Notes: generated by a model from the letters alone, not told the origin. 64,000 bases of DNA from Rudaea sp. (GCA_031291055.1 JARLJU010000367.1:57736-121735), one strand, 5' to 3'. Positions 53,721-64,000 are shown, counted from the stretch's first letter. Program-made: numbers and translations.

Positions 53721-53736
53721 CCTCTTTATCAAGAGG
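53721..53736 (-). promoter_or_regulatory. hairpin masking the SD of the SPFH gene
   Basis: On the minus strand CCTCTT-GATA-AAGAGG ends five bases before the ATG. The right arm contains the AAGAGG Shine-Dalgarno site, so folding would block ribosome access. Six perfect pairs. Confidence 0.45.
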
Positions 53737-53884
53737 TTATTTGAATATAGTAAACAACAATTCAAGAAAAATTGCCAGTCCAATGAAACTACTAGGCAAT
53801 TTGCAGTATTGCGCCTCCCGTTGGAATCGTCGCTGAACCAGTTCGCAGTTTCGATGAGAAGCGCGTCTCGCTGCCCTGCTCGGT

Positions 53885-56452
53885 TTACAGATGCGGGAAC
53901 AGGGCGCCGAATTCGATCGAGCGCAGGGGCCGCGGTTCGCCCAGATAGTTGCCTTGCGCATACTCGGCGCCGCTGGCGCGCAAGGCGGTGAGTGTGGCGA
54001 AGCTGTCGACGTGCTCGCCGATCACCTTGAGTTTGAGCGATTGCGCCAGCTGGGTGATCGAGCCGACCATCTTGCGATCCAGATCGCTGCCGGCCATGCC
54101 TTCGACGAAGCTGCCCTCGATCTTGACGAAATCCACGGGCAGGTGGCGCAGATGGGTGAACGAGGAAAATCCGGTGCCGAAATCGTCGAGGGCGAAGCGG
54201 CAACCGAGCTTCTTCAGGGCCGAGATGAACTTGCGCGCGGTATGCAGGCTGGTCAGCTCGCTGGTCTCGGTGATCTCGAACACCAGTTGCCGCGCGGGGA
54301 TGCCTGAGGCGCGGATCGCCGCCTCGATCAGGGCCAGCGACTCCGGATCGGCCAGGGTCATGTTGGACAGGTTCACATTGAATGCAATGGGCGCTTTTAT
54401 GCTTTTCAGGCCTTCCAGATGGCGCAGCAGACGGTGGATCACCCACAGGTCGATCTTCGGCATCATGCCGACCCGTTCAGCCAGAGGCACGAACACTCCG
54501 GGCGAGATCAGCTGACCGTCCTTGCCGACCATGCGGATCAGCACTTCAAAAAGATATTCCAGATCCTGCATCCCGGCGCCGTTGACGCGCCAGCCCTGAC
54601 GCTGCACAACGGCGCTTTCTATGTCCGGCAGTGCCGCCAGCGGCACGATCGGCTGTACCAGGAAGATGAAACGTTCCTGTTCCAGCGCCGTGCGCAGACG
54701 GTCGGTCCAGCCGGCCTCGATCTCGCGGGCTATGCGCGCGTCATGTTCGCCGACGTAGATTTCGGTCTGATCGCGGCCGCGCTGCTTGGCAGTCTTGCAC
54801 GCCAGTCGCGCGTGTTCCAGCGCGTATTCGCTGGAAGGCGTGTCCTTGCTGACCACGGCGACGCCGATCGATGCCGTGCCGTGACGCTTCTGCCCGTGCG
54901 TTTGGTAGTTGCATTGGTGCAGCAATTCGCGAAAGCCGTCCGCGACCGGGAACAGGTTCTCGAGCTGGACACCGGCAAGCAGCAGGGCGAAGCGATCGCC
55001 CTCGATGCGCGCGAGCAGATCGCCGTCGCGCAGACGCTTGCTGATCGTGCTGGCAACTTCGGCCAGCAGTTGTTCGGCGCCGGCGACTCCAGCCGTATCG
55101 ATGATGTAGTTGTAGCGGTCGATGTCGATGTACAAAACTGCCGCGTAGCCGCCCTGATCGCGGCGGCGATTGAGTTCCTGGGTCAACACGTGATCAAAAT
55201 GCCGCGCGTTCGCCAGACCGGTGAGACGGTCGTGGGTAAGCTCCCAGCGCAGGCGTTCGGCACTCTTGCGATCGGAAATATCGCGGAATACGACCACCGA
55301 GCCTTCGCGGCGGTGCTGGATCGCGAGTGGCAGGACGGTGCATTCCACCGGGATGCCTTCGCCGGATTTTTTCCAGAACACGGTTTCGTGTGCACTCAGT
55401 GGTTCGCCATCGGCGTAGGCGCGATTGAGCGGCGATTCGTCCGGTTCGATGCGGCGGCCGTCCTCGACGGCGTAGTGGATCGTCGCATGCGCGCTCTTGC
55501 CGACGATCTCGGCTTCATCGGCGTGACCGAGCAGGCGCAGGCCGGTGGGATTGATGAACGTGACCATGCCGGCGTTGTCGACACCGTAGACGCCATCGCC
55601 GACCGAACCCAGGATGCCATCCAGGCGCTGGCGTTCGGACTCGACCGACTTCTGCGCCTGGATCTGCCGGCCAAGCGAGCGCACGCGCGCCAGGAAAAGC
55701 TCCTTGGCCTCGTTCTTGAACATGCATTCGGTCGCGCCTGCGTCAAGGCAGCGCTTGATCACATCTTCGCGATACGTGCCGGTAATGATCGCCAGCGCAG
55801 GGGCACCGGGTGTGCCGGACAGCTTCCGGCACAGTTCGTCGCCGTTGCCGTCAGGGAGGAAATAATCGACGATGACCAGATCAAAATTGCCGTTTGTCGA
55901 CATCTGGCCGGCTTCGGCAAGCGTGCCGGCAGTTTCGACATGGAAGCCGTTGCGCTCCAGCAATTGCCGGTACGCCAGGCGTACGCTTTGCGAATCGTCC
56001 ACGAACAGGATGCGGATGCTGCCGGGGCTGCCGGCCTTCGGCGCGTGCGACACGGGCGGTTCATGCGGTTCGTCGGATTCCGGAACCAGTGCCTTGACTG
56101 CGCCTGGAATACGGCTGAAGTTTGCCCACAGCACCAGGCTCACATTCACCCGCGCATCCGCGAACTGGGTGAGCTCGTTCATTTTTTCGTGCGCCATCAG
56201 CAACACTGGCAACGCCTTGCCCTCGCCGCGCAGAAAGTCGAGCAACGCGCCGAATTCGCGCGTCATGCGTGCTGGCGCACCTACCAGTAGCATGCGATAA
56301 GGCTGGTCGAGTTCGGTCGATCGCTGCAGGTGATCGATGGTTTCCAGATAGCTCGACAACTCGCTGCGCGCACCCATGGACGCGGCCGCAAGCGTGCGTT
56401 TGAGCAGATGGCTCAACGTGGCGGAACGTTCGACGACGAGAATTCCGTCCAA
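53885..56452 (-). CDS. REC-PAS-GGDEF-EAL signalling protein
   Basis: 855 residues. N-terminal 125 residues look like a receiver lacking phosphorylation residues. Then a full receiver (about 148-265; VDDSQ and acceptor in IVDYFLPDGNGDE), PAS (280-395; GVDNAGMVTFINPTGLRLLG), GGDEF (410-575) with the active motif changed to EGDRF, and EAL (595-850). The EAL reads EVL after an insertion of about 20 residues following VQPIVPL; NVNLSNMTL, FEITETSEL, LDDFGTGFSSF and GEHVDSFATL keep most catalytic positions. Cyclase probably inactive, phosphodiesterase possible. ATG at 56452 without clear SD. Confidence 0.88.
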   Translation of the reverse strand: MDGILVVERSATLSHLLKRTLAAASMGARSELSSYLETIDHLQRSTELDQPYRMLLVGAPARMTREFGALLDFLRGEGKALPVLLMAHEKMNELTQFADARVNVSLVLWANFSRIPGAVKALVPESDEPHEPPVSHAPKAGSPGSIRILFVDDSQSVRLAYRQLLERNGFHVETAGTLAEAGQMSTNGNFDLVIVDYFLPDGNGDELCRKLSGTPGAPALAIITGTYREDVIKRCLDAGATECMFKNEAKELFLARVRSLGRQIQAQKSVESERQRLDGILGSVGDGVYGVDNAGMVTFINPTGLRLLGHADEAEIVGKSAHATIHYAVEDGRRIEPDESPLNRAYADGEPLSAHETVFWKKSGEGIPVECTVLPLAIQHRREGSVVVFRDISDRKSAERLRWELTHDRLTGLANARHFDHVLTQELNRRRDQGGYAAVLYIDIDRYNYIIDTAGVAGAEQLLAEVASTISKRLRDGDLLARIEGDRFALLLAGVQLENLFPVADGFRELLHQCNYQTHGQKRHGTASIGVAVVSKDTPSSEYALEHARLACKTAKQRGRDQTEIYVGEHDARIAREIEAGWTDRLRTALEQERFIFLVQPIVPLAALPDIESAVVQRQGWRVNGAGMQDLEYLFEVLIRMVGKDGQLISPGVFVPLAERVGMMPKIDLWVIHRLLRHLEGLKSIKAPIAFNVNLSNMTLADPESLALIEAAIRASGIPARQLVFEITETSELTSLHTARKFISALKKLGCRFALDDFGTGFSSFTHLRHLPVDFVKIEGSFVEGMAGSDLDRKMVGSITQLAQSLKLKVIGEHVDSFATLTALRASGAEYAQGNYLGEPRPLRSIEFGALFPHL

Positions 56453-56646
56453 GCGATCTTTCCCTCAGGGCATGTCCGCGGCTGATCAACGACCGCTTCG
56501 ACAGTGTGGTGCAGCGACAGGAATCCCGGCCATTGTTGCGCATCCTGCGCGGCTCACGCCCCGCGAATGCGGGCGCCATCACAGCAGCAACGGCCCTGCT
56601 TTGCAAGTCGCCTTGACGGGAAAATGCCTGCGAAGGTGATTCGCAC

Positions 56647-58523
<1,877 letters not shown>

Positions 58524-58525
58524 GA

Positions 58526-58789
58526 ATGCTGCCGATGGAATGCCGGACTGGCTGCGGCGCCTGCTGCGTGGCGCCCTCGATTTCCTCACCCATTCCCGGC
58601 ATGCCCGATGGCAAGCCAGCGGGCGTGCGTTGTATACAATTAACCGATGCGAACTTGTGCGCGTTGTTCGATCAGCCCGGACGGCCCGGGGTTTGCCGGC
58701 GTCTGCGTCCCGAACCGGCCATGTGCGGTACCAGCCGCGGCGAGGCCATGCGGATTCTCGCGACGCTGGAAACGGCTAGCACGCCTTGA
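58526..58789 (+). CDS. YkgJ-like cysteine-cluster protein
   Basis: 87 residues. N-terminal CRTGCGACC cluster and later Cys (VRCIQL, LCALFDQP, VCRRLRPEPAMCGTS) match the YkgJ/Fe-S-or-zinc-chelating family. Two bp after aroE, ATG at 58526 (or 58535). Its 3' end overlaps the converging carbonic anhydrase gene by 14 bases. Function unknown. Confidence 0.8.
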   Translation: MLPMECRTGCGACCVAPSISSPIPGMPDGKPAGVRCIQLTDANLCALFDQPGRPGVCRRLRPEPAMCGTSRGEAMRILATLETASTP

Positions 58790-59330
58790 TCGGGTTTGGC
58801 GACGCGGCCAGGTACTCATCCTTTATACGGACATAGTGCCGCGCCGAATAGTAAAGTTGCTCGATCTGCACGTCGGTCAGCTTGCGCACGCAGCGGGCCG
58901 GATTGCCCAGCCATAACTCTCCTTCGCCAACGATCTTGCCGGGCGTCACGACGGCGCCGGCGCCGATCGTGGCGTGCCGGCGCACGCGCACGCCATCGAG
59001 CACCGTTGCGTGCATGCCGATCAGGCAGGCGTCTTCGATCGTGCAGGCGTGCAGGATCGCGCCATGGCCGACGGTGACATCGGCGCCGATCAGCAGCGGA
59101 AAACCGCCGGGGGTATAGGGGCCGTCGTGGGTCACGTGCAACACGGCACCATCCTGGATGTTCGTGCGCGCGCCGATACGGATATGGTTCACATCGCCAC
59201 GGGTGACCGTGCATGGCCACAGCGACGCGTCGTCGCCGATTTCCACATCGCCGATCACGATGGCTGCCGGGTCGACATATGCGTTCGCGCCAAAGCGCGG
59301 GACCTGATTGCGGTAGGGACGGATGCTCAA
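58776..59330 (-). CDS. gamma-class carbonic anhydrase family protein
   Basis: 184 residues, left-handed beta-helix of hexapeptide repeats (IVIGDVEIGDDASLWPCTV; HATVLDGVRVRRHATIGAG). The three metal His of YrdA/CaiE-like proteins are visible: VLHVTHDG and VGHGAILHAC. Hence probably a metal-binding homologue; true carbonic anhydrase activity is not assured. Divergent from the aldehyde dehydrogenase across a palindrome-bearing spacer. Confidence 0.88.
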   Translation of the reverse strand: MSIRPYRNQVPRFGANAYVDPAAIVIGDVEIGDDASLWPCTVTRGDVNHIRIGARTNIQDGAVLHVTHDGPYTPGGFPLLIGADVTVGHGAILHACTIEDACLIGMHATVLDGVRVRRHATIGAGAVVTPGKIVGEGELWLGNPARCVRKLTDVQIEQLYYSARHYVRIKDEYLAASPNPIKAC

Positions 59331-59363
59331 GGACGATGACCACGGCTGCTAGCTTGCGCAATG

Positions 59364-59377
59364 GGTACGATCGTACC
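59364..59377. promoter_or_regulatory. 14-bp perfect palindrome between divergent genes
   Basis: GGTACGATCGTACC, centred 40 bp from the carbonic anhydrase start and 46 bp from the dehydrogenase start. A plausible operator for a dimeric regulator. Confidence 0.4.
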
Positions 59378-59404
59378 ACCGTGCCGATTGAAGCCAGTGC
59401 AAGC

Positions 59405-59410
59405 TACACT
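59405..59410 (+). promoter_or_regulatory. aldehyde dehydrogenase promoter -10 candidate
   Basis: TACACT, six bases (GCGCCA), then the ATG at 59417: spacing of a leaderless transcript, and there is no SD. No clear -35. Confidence 0.35.
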
Positions 59411-59416
59411 GCGCCA

Positions 59417-60823
59417 ATGGCTACGTCCGTAACGAGTACCGCTGACCTGAATGCTCTGCTCGCGCGTCTGCGCAGTGCGCAGTCGCGCCAGATTCCCGAC
59501 TACCGTCAGCGTATCGCCGACTTGAAGCGCCTGCGCTCGGCGTTCAAGGCCAGGATCGGCGAATTCGCGCGAGCGATGGGCGAGGACTTCGGCCGCCGCT
59601 CGCGCCACGAATCGCTGCTGACCGACGGCATGACCGTGCTCAGCGAGATCGACTACCTGCGTGCCCATCTGCGCGGCTGGATGCGGCCCAAACGCGCAAC
59701 AGCCGACTGGTTGTTCCTGCCGGCACGCACCGAAGTGCGCTATCAGCCGCTCGGCGTGGTCGGCATCATTGCGCCGTGGAATTATCCGGTGAATCTTGCC
59801 TTGGTACCGCTGGCCACGGCGATCGCGGCCGGCAACCACGTGATGCTCAAGCCGTCCGAACACACGCCACGCACGTCGCAGCTGCTGCAGGATTTGCTGA
59901 CCGAAGTGTTTCCGGCAGATCGCGTCGCCACCGTGCTCGGCGGTCCCGACGTCGCCGCAGCGTTCGCCGCGCTGCCGCTGGATCATCTTTTCTTTACCGG
60001 CTCGACTGCGGTGGGCCGCAAGGTCATGGCGGCGGCGGCGCAGAACCTCACTCCGGTCACCCTGGAACTGGGCGGCAAGTCGCCCGTGATCATCGCGCCG
60101 GACTATCCGGTGGCGATCGCGGTCGATCGTATCGCCGCGGGAAAATTCCTCAATGCCGGCCAGACCTGCATCGCGCCGGACTATGTGCTGCTGCCGCGGA
60201 CGATGATTCCTGCATTTGTGGAGCAGATGCAGAAGTATATTTCGACGCGTTACGCTGACATCGGGAGCAGTCCCGACTACACCAGCATCGTCAACCCGGC
60301 GCAGTACGGGCGCCTGAAAAGCTATCTCGACCAGGCGCATGCGGCGGGCGCAAGGATTGTCGAGCTGGGTGCAGGCGACGCCGGCCAGCGCATTCTGCCG
60401 CCGACCCTGGTGCTCGATGCGCACGAGGACCTGGCCCTGATGCAGGACGAAATCTTCGGGCCGATCCTGCCGCTGGTCGCGGTCGATTCGGTGGACGCAG
60501 CGATCGACTACGTCAATGCCCGCCCGCGCCCGCTCGCGCTCTATCACTTCGACAATGACAAGCAGCGCACCGAGCGCATGCTGGACCGTACCGTTGCCGG
60601 CGGCGTCAGCGTCAACGACACTGTGCTGCACTTCGCCCAGAGCGAACTGCCGTTCGGTGGTGTTGGTCCATCCGGCATGGGCCACTACCACGGCCGCGAA
60701 GGATTCCTGACATTCACGAAGCAGAAGCCTGTGCTGTACCAAGCACGATGGAGCAGCCTGAAAATGATGCGGCCGCCGTATCGCGGCATTGCGGATTTTC
60801 TGGTCAAGTTCCTGACGCGCTGA
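59417..60823 (+). CDS. coniferyl-type aldehyde dehydrogenase
   Basis: 468 residues. NAD(P)-dependent ALDH of the membrane-edge class 3 type: PLGVVGIIAPWNYPVNLALVPL, FTGSTAVGRKV, general base E217 (LELGGKSP) and nucleophile C251 (NAGQTCIAPDYV), DEIFGPILPL, FGGVGPSGMGHYHGREGF. Resembles coniferyl aldehyde dehydrogenases (CalB) in the C-terminal segment (SSLKMMRPPYRGIADFLVKF). Substrate is an aromatic or fatty aldehyde by inference. The start is set by the frame and the -10 box. Confidence 0.93.
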   Translation: MATSVTSTADLNALLARLRSAQSRQIPDYRQRIADLKRLRSAFKARIGEFARAMGEDFGRRSRHESLLTDGMTVLSEIDYLRAHLRGWMRPKRATADWLFLPARTEVRYQPLGVVGIIAPWNYPVNLALVPLATAIAAGNHVMLKPSEHTPRTSQLLQDLLTEVFPADRVATVLGGPDVAAAFAALPLDHLFFTGSTAVGRKVMAAAAQNLTPVTLELGGKSPVIIAPDYPVAIAVDRIAAGKFLNAGQTCIAPDYVLLPRTMIPAFVEQMQKYISTRYADIGSSPDYTSIVNPAQYGRLKSYLDQAHAAGARIVELGAGDAGQRILPPTLVLDAHEDLALMQDEIFGPILPLVAVDSVDAAIDYVNARPRPLALYHFDNDKQRTERMLDRTVAGGVSVNDTVLHFAQSELPFGGVGPSGMGHYHGREGFLTFTKQKPVLYQARWSSLKMMRPPYRGIADFLVKFLTR

Positions 60824-61332
60824 TCGGTACGCTCCAATCACGCAACCAACCCGCTTCAACCGGGCCGGCTGCCGAAGCGGTGGCGAGGACGCGTCGGCGA
60901 AGTCAAGGCCCGAAAGTCATCGGACCGCGTTTCAGCAGACAGACATCTATACGTCTTTTTCACCTCAATGAAGTGATGCGGCAATCCAAAAAGTTGTCCG
61001 GACTAATTTGCTGCAGAGCAATAAATTTGTAGTCTTATCAATAAGTTATAGCTAAATATTCCTTGACCGACTTGTCTTCCGGCTGCTACGTTCGCGCGCG
61101 CTCCTCTTCTAAGACAAGACAGGGGGCGTTCGAATCCACGGCATCTTGAGCATTCCGCCAGTTTTCATCGAGGCGGAGCGCAGCGGTCGTGATTCAGACA
61201 TGGTTCTTGGGGCGAGAACCGGGGTGCGTGTCCGGGTGGCGATTTTCCGAAGGAGTGGAATGGATCGAAAGCACAAATCCGGGGCCGCGCAAGCGGCATT
61301 ACGTTTGCACCAATTCGGTGGGAGTAAGTTCC
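60824..61332. other. 509 bp intergenic region before the S53 protease
   Basis: No gene I can support. It has an AT-rich section (about 60940-61075), a GGTTCT/AGAACC hairpin at 61202-61220 and an alternative ATG at 61260 with a good SD in another frame. Confidence 0.5.
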
Positions 61333-64000
61333 GTGATAACTTCAAAGCTCGCAACCTGGCGTCGAAAGGCGTCCAGTTACACCTTTTGTGTTCTTGCATT
61401 GAGTCTGGCCTGTTCCGCGGCCCTTGCCGCCAACAGCGTCAACGTGGCGAATGGTCATACCACTTTAGGCACGCAGGTACCTTCGGCGGTTTCGTCCGGC
61501 CAGGTGCCGCGCGTCGCCCTGATGCCGGCTGAGCAGCATCTAAAGCTGGCGCTCAATCTGCCGGTAAGCAACCAGGCGGAGTTGAATACCTTGTTGCAGC
61601 AGCTTTACGACCCGGCAAGTCCGAACTACCACCATTATTTGAGCGTCGAAGAATACACCGCACGTTTCGGCCCGACACAGTCAGACTACGATGCCGTGGT
61701 CAACTGGGCCCAGGCGAACGGCCTCACCGTGACGAGCACGACGCCTAACCGGCGCCTCGTGGACGTCGAGGGCACCGTGAGCGCGGTGAACAGCGCGTTG
61801 CACGTGACCATGGGTTCGTACAAGCATCCGACCGAGAACCGCCAGTTCTTCGCGCCGGACCAGGAGCCAACGGTCAACCTGTCCGTGCAGTTGCTGCAGA
61901 TCACAGGCCTGAGCAATTACAGCCTGCCGCACACACATCTGCAAAAAGGCAGCGCGGCGGCTGTTGCCGCGATCCCGCACCTTACCGGCTCGGGCCCGTC
62001 CGGCGAATACCTGCCAAGCGATATCCGCGCGGCCTACTACGGTTCCGGTCCCCTGACCGGCAGCGGCCAGTCGATCGGTATCTTCTCGTTCGACGGCTAC
62101 AAGACCGCCGACGTCACGCTATACAAGACCAGCACCGGCATGACCTTCAGCACACCGGTCAACAATGTCCTCGTGAACGGCTACAGCGGTGTGTGCGATG
62201 CCGGCGACGGCAGCGGCACGAGCACCTGCGACGACGGCGAACAGGTTCTGGACATCGTCAATGCGATCGGCATGGCGCCCGGCATCACGCAGATCCTGTT
62301 TTATGAAGGGTCCAGCGCGACCGATATCCTGAACAAGATGGTCAGCGACAACACCGCCAAGGTGCTTAGCTGTTCCTGGGGCGGCGGCGATTTCAGCGAC
62401 ACCGCGGATGACCCGATCTTCCAGGAAATGGCCGCGCAGGGTCAGACCTACGCGAACGCCACTGGCGATAGCGGCGCCTACAACAGCTCGACCTGGGATC
62501 CGCCGTCTGAAGATCCGAACGTCCTGGAAGTGGGCGGCACCGACCTGACCACGAATGGCGCCGGCGGCAGCTGGGCGTCTGAAACCGGCTGGGCCGACAG
62601 TGGCGGCGGTTTCTACAGCGCGTCCGGCGAAGCCACCCCGAGCTATCAGAAGCTCGCGGGCGTCATCACCTCGACGAACAAGGGCTCGACGACGTATCGC
62701 AACGATCCGGACGTGGCCGCTGAAGCAAACTTCGACAATCCCACTGCCAGCAATGGCAGCTTCCTGACCGGTTACGGCGGCACCAGCTTCGCTACACCAC
62801 GCTGGGCCGGGTTCATTGCGCTGGTGAACCAACAGTCTGTAGCCAATGGCCATGGCACGGTGGGTTTCGTCAATCCTGCGCTCTACAACCTCGGCGTCAG
62901 CTCCACCGGCACCAGCGATTTCCATGACATCACCAGCGGCAACAACAAGCCGTCGTCCGGCAGCGGCAGCGGATTCAACGCTGTTGCGGGTTACGATCTG
63001 GTCACCGGCTGGGGCAGCCCGGGTGGCGTGACCTTGATCAATGCTCTTGCCGGCGGCTCGACCGCCACGGCGGATTTCTCGTTGTCGGCCTCGCCGACCA
63101 GCGTGAGCGTGGCCCAGGGCGCCAGTGGCAACAGCACGATCTCGGTGAGCGATCTCAACGGCTTCACCGGCAGCGTCGCGTTGACCGCCTCGGGTCTGCC
63201 GTCCGGCGTGACCGCGGCGTTTAGTCCGGCCAGCACGACCAGCACGAGCACGCTGACCCTGACCGCCAGCAGCACGGCGACCACAGGTACGGCGACCGTG
63301 ACGATCACCGGCACATCCGGCTCGTTGACGCATACGGCAACCGTAAGCTTGACGGTCACCTCGACCGCAACGCCGAACTTCTCGCTGTCTGCTTCGCCGA
63401 GCACCTTGAGCGTGACTCAGGGTGCGAGCGGCACCAGCACGGTCAGCGTGGCGGCGTCGGGCGGGTTCACCGGTAGCGTCACTCTGGCTGCCTCGGGTCT
63501 GCCGACCGGCGTGACCGCCGCATTCGGCACGAACCCGGCGACCAGCACGAGCACCCTGACCCTCACCGCCAGCAGCACGGCGACGACGGGCACGGTTACC
63601 GTAACGATCACTGGCACTTCCGGATCGCTAAGCCACAGCACCACGCTCAGCCTGACCGTCAACCCGGCCAGCACCGGCTCAACCCAGTTGCTTGGCAACA
63701 CGGGCTTCGAGTCCGGTGTGGCCTCGCCATGGACGATGAGCGCAGGAGTGTTGTGCAGCAACAGTACCTGCAGCGGCGAGACCGCACATGCCGGTACCTG
63801 GTTTGCATGGCTGGACGGCTATGGCACAACGCATACCGACACCGTATCGCAGAGTGTGGCGATCACGGCCGGCAAGACGACGGCGACGCTGCAGTACTAC
63901 CTGCATATCGATACGGCCGAAACGACCACGACGACCGCGTACGACACGCTGACCGTGGGTGTGTACAACAGCTCGGGCACCTTGCTGAAGACGTTGGCGA
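61333..64000 (+). CDS. secreted S53 (sedolisin) protease, partial
   Basis: 889 residues visible, cut by the window end. Signal peptide (h-region FCVLALSLACSAALAA), pro-domain (about 55-190: LPVSNQAELNTLLQQLYDPAS, HHYLSVEEYTARFGPT) and S53 catalytic domain: E303/D307 in DDGEQVLDIV, oxyanion D379 in GDSGA, S485 in GGTSFATP, calcium loop DFHDITSGNN...GYDLVTGWGSP. After residue 580 come two Ig-like repeats and a jelly-roll-like domain (LLGNTGFESG...). Acid-acting secreted endopeptidase. GTG at 61333 has GGGAG eight bases upstream and gives a clean signal peptide; the frame is open upstream to another GTG at 61255. Confidence 0.93.
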   Translation, partial: MITSKLATWRRKASSYTFCVLALSLACSAALAANSVNVANGHTTLGTQVPSAVSSGQVPRVALMPAEQHLKLALNLPVSNQAELNTLLQQLYDPASPNYHHYLSVEEYTARFGPTQSDYDAVVNWAQANGLTVTSTTPNRRLVDVEGTVSAVNSALHVTMGSYKHPTENRQFFAPDQEPTVNLSVQLLQITGLSNYSLPHTHLQKGSAAAVAAIPHLTGSGPSGEYLPSDIRAAYYGSGPLTGSGQSIGIFSFDGYKTADVTLYKTSTGMTFSTPVNNVLVNGYSGVCDAGDGSGTSTCDDGEQVLDIVNAIGMAPGITQILFYEGSSATDILNKMVSDNTAKVLSCSWGGGDFSDTADDPIFQEMAAQGQTYANATGDSGAYNSSTWDPPSEDPNVLEVGGTDLTTNGAGGSWASETGWADSGGGFYSASGEATPSYQKLAGVITSTNKGSTTYRNDPDVAAEANFDNPTASNGSFLTGYGGTSFATPRWAGFIALVNQQSVANGHGTVGFVNPALYNLGVSSTGTSDFHDITSGNNKPSSGSGSGFNAVAGYDLVTGWGSPGGVTLINALAGGSTATADFSLSASPTSVSVAQGASGNSTISVSDLNGFTGSVALTASGLPSGVTAAFSPASTTSTSTLTLTASSTATTGTATVTITGTSGSLTHTATVSLTVTSTATPNFSLSASPSTLSVTQGASGTSTVSVAASGGFTGSVTLAASGLPTGVTAAFGTNPATSTSTLTLTASSTATTGTVTVTITGTSGSLSHSTTLSLTVNPASTGSTQLLGNTGFESGVASPWTMSAGVLCSNSTCSGETAHAGTWFAWLDGYGTTHTDTVSQSVAITAGKTTATLQYYLHIDTAETTTTTAYDTLTVGVYNSSGTLLKTLA
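63070..63666 (+). repeat. two near-identical Ig-like repeats in the protease
   Basis: Repeat 1 63070-63360, repeat 2 63373-63666. Each about 97 residues: FSLSASP, then TSVSVAQGASG or STLSVTQGASG, GFTGSVxLxASGLPxGVTAAF, and STLTLTASSTATTG. Long stretches match at the DNA level. Confidence 0.85.

Noticed and set aside
61126..61137. GTTCGAATCC, a tRNA T-loop-like string
   Set aside because: The flanking bases cannot form a T stem, and there is no acceptor, D or anticodon arm nearby.
63070..63666. Short repeated AGCAC/ACCAGC units that look array-like
   Set aside because: They encode Ser/Thr-rich strands of the protease repeats, in frame and without spacers; not a CRISPR array.

Overview
This 64 kb window is a GC-rich chromosomal segment of a gammaproteobacterium. 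It most likely belongs to the Lysobacterales (Xanthomonadales), and the Rhodanobacteraceae side of that order is a guess. The pointers are a thymidine kinase with Ser in place of zinc-site Cys, an rsmG-parA-parB operon lying apart from mnmG, an E3 subunit carrying its own lipoyl domain, and a GC-rich palindromic repeat whose translation (PLAGEVGAR type) is familiar from this order. I see no prophage, insertion sequence, CRISPR array, rRNA or tRNA gene. The window is dense core chromosome with a few lineage-specific genes and ends inside a secreted protease gene.

Layout. 1-3 kb: a Tat-exported amine oxidase (cut by the window edge) and a histidine kinase/double-receiver regulator pair, divergent from an M48 membrane protease. 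4.6-10 kb: a secreted tandem-repeat protein, then aceF, an unknown gene and lpdA (pyruvate dehydrogenase E2 and E3), then gstA. 10-16 kb: small genes, a strongly structured intergenic region, mnmG and tex. 16-22 kb: a YbaY-type lipoprotein and glyQS, divergent from a PilB/GspE-type ATPase coupled to a glutamine amidotransferase. 22-26 kb: a ribbon-helix-helix-like protein, tatABC, a SYLF protein and an IPTL-CTERM-like protein. 26-35 kb: hemH and a hydrolase, convergent with a YgjP-like metalloprotease, rdgC, ttcA, plsB and lipoprotein/phosphatase genes.

35-43 kb: rep, tdk, and a run of an ABC ATPase, permease, GldG-like protein, DUF4340-like protein and mutM joined by tiny gaps or overlaps. 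43-50 kb: a fatty-acid desaturase and an envelope-glycan set (GtrA, membrane glycosyltransferase, GT2, NAD-sugar epimerase) interrupted by rpmBG. 49.5-53 kb: a zinc anti-sigma/ECF sigma pair, parB, parA and rsmG. 53-56 kb: a short SPFH protein and an REC-PAS-GGDEF-EAL protein. 56-61 kb: hemB, aroE and a YkgJ-like gene, convergent with a gamma-carbonic anhydrase, then an aldehyde dehydrogenase. 61-64 kb: a large secreted S53 (sedolisin) protease with two nearly identical Ser/Thr-rich repeats.

The genes suggest a free-living aerobic heterotroph. It uses pyruvate dehydrogenase, heme synthesis (hemH, hemB), Tat export, envelope glycan modification, c-di-GMP signalling and secreted proteolysis. 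Start codons were set by Shine-Dalgarno (SD) sites and family conservation. Several differ from the longest possible frame: GTG for lpdA, aroE, the response regulator and the protease, and TTG for mnmG and the YdcH-like gene. All functional calls come from reading the translations by eye; no database search was made.
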